64,000 bases of DNA from Phanerodontia chrysosporium (lineage: Eukaryota > Basidiomycota > Agaricomycetes > Polyporales > Phanerochaetaceae). Location: contig MJGA01000003.1 in the NCBI GenBank assembly GCA_001910725.1, forward strand, positions 1,178,001 to 1,242,000. The letters run 5' to 3'. Positions 55,528 through 64,000 of the stretch are shown piece after piece (position 1 is the first letter of the stretch; every line of letters starts with the position of its first letter). Under the pieces are notes generated by a model. The model was not told the DNA's origin. It did no database searches and saw nothing but the letters and a program-made list of their open reading frames with translations. Both the position numbers and the translations under genes were made by a program.

Positions 55528-58500
55528 ATGGCCCTCAAGCCCCAGGACTTCATACGCGCCCTCAGGGCTCCCACAGACCCCCAGCCCCGGCCGGACCTGA
55601 AAAGGTACAGATCGCACGCGAGGCCTGGAACAATCCTGCTCTCTACGTGCCAAACAAACGCGAGGCCATCGCCGAGTTTCTCCTCGCACGCCTCCTCAAG
55701 GACAAGGACAGAGCCTCGTAAGCATGCAATATTTTTCTCCCCTTCTTTCCATCCTCACGGATCCTTTTGCACTAGCCACGAAAATCCGATATTCGACCCC
55801 CGGTATTGGTCCCTCCTCCGCGATGTCCTCCTCGCCTCTGACGTACCCAAGTCACGCTCCGCCAAATCCTGGCTCGTGCCTATCCTCCAGCGCACCCCGC
55901 TCGCGCCGGTCGCAAACGCGGTCCTCGCTTCATGGTTGCACCGCACAGCAGCCGTGTCTGACCAGGTGCTCCCTGCTGCACATTGCTTATCGATCCTCTG
56001 GCCGCTTGCTGTCCCAAAGTTCAGCCCAGAGACCCTCCTCGAATGTCTCGGAAGCGTAATACGTTTACTGTCGGACTACTCATCCTTCCGCCAGGCACTG
56101 GACCCTACCGCACGGACGCGCGTCGAGCATCTTCTCACGCAAATCGCGGGTTCCTATCGGTACTCTGTCACCAACACTTCGAATAAGAAAAAGGTTTGTT
56201 TCGAAGTCGTCTTACGACATGCTTTCTCTCACCCCTTGTTCCAGCTTTATACCGCGTTTTCAGCGGCTCACTTGCAGTCTTGGCTCGAGTGCGTTCGCTT
56301 GCAAGAAAATGCATCTTCGGTGCCTGTGTATTCAGACGTCTATGAGGCCGGCATTGAGACCCTGTTCAACGTCGATGTCCTGCGCCAATCCCAGGACCGC
56401 GAGGACTCGCCCTATCTCGAGCCTCTCTCGAGTGTCATGACGCAGAATCATGTGGCTGCCTGCCACGCCCTGCCCCGCCTGTTCCAGGCGTTCATACAGG
56501 CGACTCGGAGACACAAGGCAGCAGTCTTCGGTCAGAGTTCTCACCAGGCTCCGGGATCATCTGCCGACCAGGCCCGGCTGGCTTCTCTCAAGTTCTTTGC
56601 AATGTGTGACACCCTCCTGACCTTGGTCAACGATGATGAGGCACGCTGGGGCACCAAGGCCAAGCTGCTTCGGGTGATGAGCACCGAGGGGTTGTATGGC
56701 GCGAGCAACGGCTCGGTGGATGAAGTGCTCCGTCGTATCGGCGAGGAGACGATTACCGGACTTGCCAGCTCCATCGCAGGTACATAACCTTAATTGCGCG
56801 TCCACGGCTTACGCTGATCACCTTTATTTAGAAAACAAGCAGACACTTGTCGAGCATACACTGGATATCCTATCCACCATAATCTCGATCGACTATGACC
56901 TGCTCTCGTCTTCTACGCCTCGTATCCTTCGACTCCTGCTATTGGTCAGTGTGGGTTTGGAGCTTCCAGGAAACCTGCTGACATTTGTTCCTAGGTGGCT
57001 CCTACCACCGCGCCAGCATACACCTACCTTAAGCAGCTCTTGGACTACCACGTCAAGACGCGCACACTAGACGTCCTGGTTGAAGCTTTGCTCATGGCCT
57101 GCGCCGCCCGGTCATCTGTAGACAGGCTGACGGCGTCCGCCAGCCCTATCCTACAGCACACCTTCCTTGATGACTTTTCCAGGTCACTGAAGTCCTTCCT
57201 TACACCTGGCCAAGTGAGTGGCACAGTCGATACTGTCCTCGGCCAGTTGCGTGAGCAACTGGAAGGCATCGCAAGCCTGGATGGCGAGAGCGGTGAGCCC
57301 CAGAAGAAGAAGCGCAAAACAGAAAAGACCGCCGCGTCGCCGGCCACGGAACATACATCGCAGGCAGCCGTGGCGTTCTCTCTGTCGTCGCGCGTTGCGT
57401 CTGTGGTTCTCTCGTCGACGCCTACGCGGTACTTGCAAGACGACACTAAAAGCTCTGTCATTGGAGCCGTTCAAGATTTCTATGCATTCGAGCGGTCCAA
57501 GCTCAAGGATATCCTCAAGCGCATACGCCGCGGAGACTCTAGCCGCGACCTGCAATGGATTGCGGCGTCTGTTCTGCGTCTCCAGTACAGCATCAGGACC
57601 TCTCCTTCGGTACCTATCTCTACACAAGGGGATCAGAAGACTTGCTCGAAGCTGCTGTCGACTCTGGAGTCACCAGTCATCCCGGAACTGCGCGTTCAAA
57701 TAGTACGTTACCCGAAGACATTGCCAAGACCGTTCTCACCGCATTTTGTTCGTAGCTTCACACACTGCTTAGCGACATTGATCTTGGCCACTGCGAGCCC
57801 AATCCCGTATTCGACGAGGTCTTCAACCTCCTTGAAAATTCTGCGTCTGGGCATGCGTGGAGCGGGAATGTGTACGATATCGAGACAGATGCCCAGGCTA
57901 CGATCGCGACCTCACACTTGCTCGTCGACCGCTGGCTATCATTGCTTGAGTACGTACGAACATTGTCCTACTAGAGAGAATGCTGACAATTGTGTAGTGC
58001 CGCTGCCACCGAGGAGCAACTCGCGCGCTTTGCGAGGCTCGTGACCTCTTCGCGGCTCTCCTCCGATACCCGCGTGACAAGCGCAACGCAGCTCGACCTG
58101 CCGCGTATCCTCCACCGCGCGCTGCACAATGCCGAGTTCTGGGAGCTGCAGCGCATCCGAGGTAAGTGGCCTTCACTCGCAGGTACCCGACCCTTCCTCA
58201 AACGTCCGTTCCTGCAGGCGCTCTCCTCCAGCAGATCGACGCTGCTACGAAGGCTCTGGACACAGTCGACGTGCTCGCCGCGCTGCAAAACCCTCGCGGT
58301 GCAGGAAGCCCCCGCCCGACGCGGCGGGCGCGTACCGGCTCCTGCTGTACATCCCCGCCGAGTACCTGTCGCGCGCCATCCGCGGGGACCTGCTCCGGCG
58401 GGCGCTGGCCGCAGACGCGCTCGCGGACGCCGGCGACGCGCACGCGAAGCTGTTCGTGCGCGAGTTCCTGCGGCGGCTGTTTGTCTTCCTGGGCATTGCG

Positions 58501-60446
58501 GATCACGCGGTACGCCACGCACGGTCCTGTGGAGCTCGTTGCGAGCCTTGTTTGACGTCTTGTTCCGTAGCTTGTCGGACCCTACCTCGCGTTCCTCCTC
58601 CTGCACGGTCCGCAGGCGGCGTCTTCGGCCCCGTTTGCGGCAACGTCGGAGCTGGTCAGGGTGCACTTGGTGTATGTACTGCTCGTCGTGGCGAACGCTC
58701 GAGAGGCTGACTGTGCTCTCCGTAGCGCTTGTGTAAAGGCCTCGTTGAAGGGCGAACACGAGTTGCTCCGCGATGTGGTCGCGCACTTTGCGTCGTTCGT
58801 CTCCGGTCGGACGGACCTCACGGCCCAGGAGCTTGCATGGCAAGGCTTGATGCACTTTATTGACATTATTGTCGCTGAGGGAAAACCCGAGGAGTAGGTC
58901 CTCAGTCATACAGGGCGAAATCCACAACTGAGCAGCTATACAGATATGATCCGAGCATCCAGGAGGGCTTGAGGGCTTTACACTCCAAGTTGTTATCTTT
59001 GCTCTTGCCTATGCTGAAGGAGACCGGCGCTCAAGAACTGGACGCTGCGGAGACTGCGGAACGGACACTCCTTCTGAGCCTGTGGCACCGGCTCTTGGTG
59101 TTCCAGCGATGGCTCTCCTCAGAAGGCGATTTCCATGCATTTGGCAAGAACATTGCCGCAAAGCTGCTCCTCCAGCAACGCGCCCCGGATGCGCCTTGGG
59201 CTCGTCTGTATCTCGCGACGCTCGCTATCGTCGTGGAGGAATGCCGATCAACTCAACAGCAAGACGAGTATCTAGAAGTGGTACTCGCCAGCTATCTCGC
59301 TTTTTACCGGGAGTGTGATGAACAGGGTAAGTCAGATTCCATTACATTGCTTCTCGGTACTGAGTTATGCTATAGGACGCCGGATTTGGATGACTTGGTC
59401 TCTCGTTTCTTCAAGAGTCTATCGGGAACCTCATTCTCGGCAGTACTTGACCTTGTGTATGACGGTCTCTCGCGACCTGGTCTAAAGCTCGAAGACGTCG
59501 CCTCGTGCACATCTTCAGTCTGCTGCTACAGAATGCGCCTGAAGGTGAGTAGAGCGGTGTTAAACGGTCCGATGCCGATGGCCGAAGCTCACGTCTCTGC
59601 AGGGTCCTCGAAGGTTATGCAGGCATCTCTTACGCGATGTTTACAGCTGTTCGCAGGTAAGCAGGAGTTCCTCCACGATGGTGTCGTTCACGAGGAAATC
59701 CTGCGGTTCATCGCGAGGCAGTTCAACGATCGGGTGAGCACCCCATTTCCCCCGCTGCCGATCGAGCACACTGCTGACGCTGCCAAAAGCCGGCCTTGGT
59801 GCGCCAAATTGATCTCTCCAGCGTGTGGTCCATACTTGGGCAGTCGTTAGAGGGGTCCACGACGCACGACCGATCGTCGAACAAGGCCGTCTTCCACGAG
59901 GTCGTCTCCATCGTCGGCGCGCTCGTCCGCCTCCGGCGAGACCTCACCGTGTCGACGCTGCCGCACCTCGCGTTCGTGCTCCGCCGGCTGCTCGCGTCGC
60001 TCCGGCAGCTGCGCCCGCAGCTCGGCGCGAAGCAGAGCAAGCTCGTGACGGACACGCTCCCGCGCTGGGTCTGCGCCGCGGACGCGCTTGCGCAGGACGA
60101 GGCGCGCGCGCTCGCGCGGCTCCTCACGACGATGACCGCGAAGACCGTCGTGCGCGGCACCGGGGCGGGCGCGGACGCGGGCAAGGCCGAGTCGCTCGCG
60201 CGCCCGTTCGCGAAGCACGCGGCGTACGTGCTGCAGGCGTACATCGAGGCGCTCAACGACCCGCTCTGCGTCGTGCCGGCTGTCGTGCGCAAGGAGCTCG
60301 AGCCCGGCCTGTTCGCTCTGTGCGACATGATGGGCGAGTACAGCCGCGACGCGCTCATGGTGTCCGCGCTCGACACGGGCGGAAAGACCGTGCTGAAGAA
60401 CATCTGGCGTGAGTACGAGAAGCAAAAGTATGTTGGTAGGGGCTGA
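55528..60446 (+). CDS. URB2: Urb2/Npa2 ribosome biogenesis factor
   Basis: Nucleolar protein for 27S pre-rRNA processing in 60S assembly. MALKPQDFIRALRAPTD starts at 55528, then AREAWNNPALYVPNKREAI and HENPIFDPRYWSLLRDVLL. Helical repeats fill the rest, with a basic patch EPQKKKRKTEK. The conserved C-terminus (ARPFAKHAAYVLQAYIEAL, CVVPAVVRKELEPGLFALCD, MMGEYSRDALMVSALDTGG, KTVLKNIWREYEKQKYVG) defines the Urb2/Npa2 domain. A dozen or more introns. Three apparent frameshifts: about 55596-55597, 58309-58313 and 59501-59502; each is repaired by one C, e.g. the last restores ALVHIFSLLLQNAPEG. Stop at 60446. About 1300 aa once repaired, normal for the family. Confidence 0.92.
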
Positions 60447-60601
60447 GCGATGTGTATTATTTTTGTGTGGGTGCACGGCATAAATATGATAAGTAGTAGT
60501 AGGTAGAAGTGTGCATCCTTCTATATAGATGGCATCTAGATCAGTGCGTACATCGAGACGAGAGCGAGTCCAATATCTCGAGACCATGGAAGCAAATGAG
60601 C
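60447..60601. other. Short convergent 3' region
   Basis: About 155 bp between the Urb2 and threonine aldolase stop codons, AT-rich. Confidence 0.6.
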
Positions 60602-62245
60602 TCAGTTCTTGATCTTGACGTAGATGTTCTGCCGCGTCGAGCCATTCGTTGACGGCTCGTAGACGAAACCAGCGGCCTTCTTCTCCTCTGCTAGCCGACG
60701 GACAAGAGCGATGAGGTCGTCGACAGCTTCATCCGACGTCTGCACGTGCACGACGAGACGCGAGCCGCCGAGCTTGATGGGGTTGGGCAGCTTGTTCGCC
60801 TCCTCGACCAGCTCGTTCAGGGACACGCCAACCGTTGAAGGGTCGAAGAAGACCTGTGCACAGGGTGAGACAAACGTAACATTGCTGTGACACGGAGGCA
60901 CTGACCATGCACGTCTCGGCACCGCTGGTGATGCGGACACCGATATCCTGGAGACCAGCCTCGAGTCTGCGGGCGAGGGCATGCACACGCGGAAGCTGGG
61001 GGAAGTTGTGGGTGAGCGCGTACGCGGCCGACGCAGAGAGGATGCCGGTCTGGCGCATGCCACCACCGAAGAGCTTGCGGAACCAGCGCGCCTTGCGGAT
61101 GAAGTCCTTGGGGCCGACAAGGCACGAGCCGATCGGGGCACCTGCGAGAGGGGCACGGTCAGTGCAAGAAGCGATGTGGCGGGGACAAGGCACGCACCGA
61201 GACCCTTGCTGAAACAGAGCGAGACCGAGTCGAAGGGCGCGCACAGCTCGCTGATCGGCGTGCCGGTTTCGGCGGCGACGTGCCATATGCGCGCGCCGTC
61301 GAGGTGCATCTTCAGGTTGTTTTTGCGTGCGAACTCGGAGATGCGGATGATCTCATCCTGGGGGAAGATGGTGCCGTTGAGGGTGTTCTCAAGCGAGATG
61401 AGCTCGACGGGGGCGCTGCCGGCAGGGTGAGTGTCGCACGATAACGCGAGTGCGAGAAGGACGCACTAGTGGATGTTGTGGTCAAGAATGGCGTGGGCCT
61501 CGACCTCCTCGACGGTAATGTGGTGGCCTGCGATAGGGTGTGAGAGGGAGCTTATTTTTGTGAGACGGCAGACGGACCGTTCGCAGGGATGACAGGGTAC
61601 GTGTGTGCGCCGGAATGGAAGGCGGTACCACCGGCCTCGTACCTGGGTCGCACGCGTCAGGGTGAGTCATGGACACGGGCCGGGGGAGACGTACGTGTTG
61701 ATGTGGGCGCGGTGGTCGCAGAGGACGGCGTAGGGGGGCTGCTTGAGGTGTGTGCGGAGGGCGATCTGGTTGGACATGGTGCCGGAGGGGAGGAAGAGGG
61801 CGGCGTCCTTGCCGGTGAGCTTGGCCATGTGGGCCTCGAGAGCGAGGGTGGACGGCTCGTGGTAGACATCGTCGCCGAGGGACGCGAGGGACGCGTAGAG
61901 GTACATCTCCTTCGTCGGGACTGTGCATCGCGGACGGTCAGTACGGTCGAGCCGCCATCGCCGCCACAATGAAGACTCCTGCCTGTAATGGTATCCGCTG
62001 TGGACCAATATAAATCATCCTGCAAAAAGTCTCGAATGATGCCATCCACGCACAGATGAAGCTCCTCGCAACCTCCTGCCGCGCCTTCTCGTTGTCCTGC
62101 ACGGCGGAGACACGCTCAGCCTCGGTGTGCACGCCTGGGCCGCGCGCCGACTCACCGCCTCCTGCGAGTCCGTGAGGATGTCAAATTTTACTTGCGCCGC
62201 GACTGCCGCGCGGGCGGCTGCGAGATCACCGTTGGCGAGAGACAT
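60602..62245 (-). CDS. GLY1: Low-specificity L-threonine aldolase
   Basis: PLP enzyme cleaving threonine (and allo-threonine) to glycine and acetaldehyde. MSLANGDLAAARAAVAAQVK starts at 62245. Then DNEKARQEVARSFI and SDTITVPTKEMYLYASLASL, GDDVYHEPSTLALEAHMAKL, DAALFLPSGTMSNQIALRTH, VELISLENTLNGTIFPQ, MHLDGARIWHVAAETG, and SLCFSKGLGAPIGSCLVG with the PLP-binding Lys. The end is GSTRQNIYVKIKN at 60602. The SDTIT block comes from a 15-nt microexon at 61983-61997, between exon 2 (62054-62096) and an exon starting at 61920. The intron after the microexon starts with GC instead of GT. Confidence 0.93.
61983..61997 (-). other. GLY1: 15-nt microexon of threonine aldolase
   Basis: Joined as T-CG GAT ACC ATT ACA G-TC it encodes SDTITV in frame between SFI and PTKEM. 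The upstream intron is GTGCGT...CCACAG; the downstream intron is GCAGGA...GCACAG, a GC-AG intron. Confidence 0.75.
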
Positions 62246-62623
62246 CAGCGAGCGTCGGGGTGCTTTTGGTGGGAGTGTCGTGCGGGGGCTGAGTGCGCGG
62301 GAGGAGGCTCGTCGAGCGATATAAAAAAGAGCAGGTGGCAAAATCATAGGACGAGAATGGGACACCTTCGCACAGCCGGGACTCGGATCCAAAGTTCACT
62401 GTCCAAAGCCCTGCTGAGCAAGAATCCCCTCCTTTCGTCCGCCGAGACATACCTACTCGGGTAATTTCCGGCCCATTTTCCCGTCGATCGCCCGCACGGA
62501 CACGTTCCAGAGCTTTACCTCCAGCGCTGCCTGCCTTTCTGCTCACTTGTCCTCCTCCTCCTCCCCGCTCTCCTCGTCCTATCCCTTCACATACACCCTC
62601 ATTTGACTGCTGCGTCCACGAAC
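62246..62623. promoter_or_regulatory. Divergent promoter, GLY1 / zinc-finger gene
   Basis: About 380 bp between divergent starts, with ATATAAAAAAG near 62318 and C/T-rich leader sequence near 62530-62600. Confidence 0.5.
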
Positions 62624-63023
62624 ATGGGAAACGTACGCGGCAGCCCTCGTCGTTCCCGAGATAGGCCTGCTTACTCCCATTGATCTCCGCAGGGTGCCAA
62701 AGCGCAACAGAAGAGGGAGCGCAACCAGGCCAAGGCAGGTTCTACCGCAAAGTCCCAAATCAAGGTCAACGAAGCCGCAAAGAACATCATTTGCCAAACC
62801 TGTCGCCAGACTTTCGTGAGTCTCCCATGCCCTCATGCTCGCCGCAGCTGCTCACCCACTCAATACATCAGCTGCTGACCACTCGTGCCCCTGCGTGAGT
62901 CCCAGACGAGTTATCACCCCACCTCAGACTGAACCCGCCGCACAATATAGACTTGAAGAACACGCCCAAAACAAGCACTCCAAGACAATGGCTGAGTGTT
63001 TCCCCAGCTTCCAAGCCAAGTAA
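62624..63023 (+). CDS. Small C2H2-type zinc-finger protein (ZNF706/4F5-like)
   Basis: About 76 aa in three exons: MGN (62624-62632), then GAKAQQKRERNQAKAGSTAK and NIICQTCRQTF (about 62695-62815), then TEPAAQYRLEEHAQNKHSKT and MAECFPSFQAK (ending 63023). The N-terminal GxKxQQKRERN and the finger CxxC...H...KH match the small At2g23090/ZNF706 family conserved across eukaryotes; function poorly known. It is divergent from threonine aldolase and convergent with Tim10. Confidence 0.9.
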
Positions 63024-63231
63024 CCGTCTGCTATTCTAGGCACGGTCGACTGCAGCTGCTATACCTCTCATCCCAGCCTGTTGTTTGTGTCTTGCAATGG
63101 CATGTGTATATTTAGAGCTCTGGAATGGCATAGTTTGCGACGTCTGAAGGGTGTGGTATGCCGCAGCGCATTATAATGAGCATAAGGTACATGTTTTCAT
63201 CTGCCAGGCTCCTCCGGGTATGCGAGGCCAT

Positions 63232-63644
63232 TTACAGCTGGCCAAACGCACTCTGTGTTGCACCCGCAGCGGCAGCACCCGCTCCCATCGCTTGCAGCTT
63301 CTCGCCGACCTTTTTGTTCACCTCGAAGAACTTGGCTACGCAGCGGTCGATGCAAACGCTCTCGCCCTTGTTGAGGTCGCCTTCCGCGTATCTCGGGCTG
63401 ATGCACTTTGTGTGGCACGACCTGGAGGCGAAAGCGTAGGTCGAGCGCGTGCGAGTGCAATGCACGAAATATACTCACGTGACAAGCTTGTTGAAAACGT
63501 CTGTGATCATGTCGAGCCTGTGCGTGGACGTCAGTCTGGTGCGTGCCGTAACGGAAGGGGCTGCACGTACTCCTGCATGGCCATCTCGACGCGCTCCGGG
63601 TTGACGGAGCCCGCGGGTGTGCTGCTGCGACCGAGGAAAGACAT
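63232..63644 (-). CDS. TIM10: Mitochondrial intermembrane space chaperone Tim10
   Basis: Small Tim that escorts hydrophobic carrier proteins across the intermembrane space with Tim9. [20 protein letters not shown] starts at 63644; then [18 protein letters not shown]. Twin CX3C motifs CHTKC and CIDRC (in [16 protein letters not shown] and [14 protein letters not shown] context) are the defining feature and form two disulfides. The end is Ala/Gly-rich ([17 protein letters not shown]), stop TAA at 63232. Introns sit at about 63515-63570 and 63435-63475. About 95 aa, as expected. Confidence 0.95.
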
Positions 63645-63911
63645 TTTTGTCGGTGTTTTGTGGGATGAAGAGGCGAGGTGAGAGGACGGCGGCGGGGCAG
63701 TGGACCTGGTCGGGTGTGAACGAACGAAGGCGTGCGCTTTGGCGCGTCGGCAGCGGGCGCGCTTCTTGCCGCATTTGGGTCGATCAAAAACTTTGGTCCT
63801 GCACTTTCGCCTCCTCACAGACTGCTCAGGTCGCCCGTCCGGCCACACCGTCGCCCTCTAGCCTCGGCAAAAATTATCCTGGACTCAGCAGCATCCTAGG
63901 AACTTTCACAC
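63645..63911. promoter_or_regulatory. Divergent promoter, TIM10 / UTP4
   Basis: 267 bp between two divergent housekeeping genes. No TATA box seen. Confidence 0.5.
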
Positions 63912-64000
63912 ATGGTCGAGGCCAAAACACTCTCCGTACACCGCTGTCGGTTCGTCGACTTCACCCCGGCAGGCGTCACGGCGCTCGCATTTCCCCCGCT
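63912..64000 (+). CDS. UTP4: U3 snoRNP protein Utp4, first codons only
   Basis: MVEAKTLSVHRCRFVDFTPA followed by GVTALAFPP is the conserved start of Utp4 (cirhin), a WD40 protein of the t-UTP subcomplex in 18S rRNA processing. The VHRCRF...TP...ITALAF pattern is the first WD40 blade. The gene runs off the right end of the window. Confidence 0.82.
   Translation, partial: MVEAKTLSVHRCRFVDFTPAGVTALAFPP

Noticed and set aside
57555..57755. Another frameshift in Urb2
   Set aside because: The alternative frame looks coding but the original frame continues with VIPELRVQI and a normal intron (GTACGT...GTAG, about 57703-57755) into LHTLLSDIDLG, so no slip is needed.

Overview
The window is nuclear DNA from a filamentous basidiomycete, most likely an Agaricomycete (a polypore-type fungus is my guess). 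The evidence is short GT-AG introns (about 45-65 nt, many per gene), tightly packed genes on both strands, GC-rich coding sequence ending in C or G, and best-recognisable families that are fungal. These include BIM1-like copper protein, Ctr transporter, Urb2, Itt1, Tim10, and RBR ligases with the Cys-rich tail seen in mushroom-forming fungi. I see no CRISPR, prophage, rRNA or convincing tRNA. All CDS coordinates below span first to last coding base and include introns.

Layout, left to right. 1-5 kb: 5' end of prohibitin, an ASNSD1-like asparagine-synthetase-domain protein and 6-phosphogluconate dehydrogenase, all on minus. 5-11.1 kb: mitochondrial branched-chain aminotransferase, a mitochondrial trypsin-like protease and a secreted GH27 alpha-galactosidase, on plus. 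11.5-17.3 kb: a small hypothetical, an RBR ubiquitin ligase, 6-phosphogluconolactonase and a PXA-domain protein. 17.6-33 kb: a single-pass membrane protein and a chromatin/RNA block made of an RBM26/27-like RNA-binding protein, a second RBR ligase, a G-patch/zinc-finger protein with a GW-rich tail, a BET double-bromodomain protein and WDR70. 33-44 kb: a metal and sulfur block made of frataxin, a mitochondrial rhodanese, a Ctr copper transporter, a BIM1/X325 copper protein, mercaptopyruvate sulfurtransferase and V-ATPase subunit C. 44-52.6 kb: a multi-KH protein, an Itt1/RNF14 RBR ligase and a four-TM protein. 54.5-64 kb: a small protein with an NC motif, the ribosome-biogenesis factor Urb2, threonine aldolase, a small zinc-finger protein, Tim10 and the first codons of Utp4.

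Two things stand out. First, a Ctr copper transporter gene lies directly upstream of a secreted BIM1-like copper-binding protein gene on the same strand, a plausible two-gene copper uptake unit. Second, nine otherwise intact genes carry 14 apparent frameshifts, every one repaired by adding a single base to a short C (or G) run. This looks like systematic homopolymer undercalling in the assembly rather than 14 mutations, and it breaks automatic gene models here.

Functional themes: two consecutive steps of the oxidative pentose phosphate pathway lie within 12 kb; several genes are mitochondrial (prohibitin, BCAT, protease, frataxin, rhodanese, sulfurtransferase, Tim10); and two ribosome biogenesis genes (Urb2, Utp4) lie near the right end.
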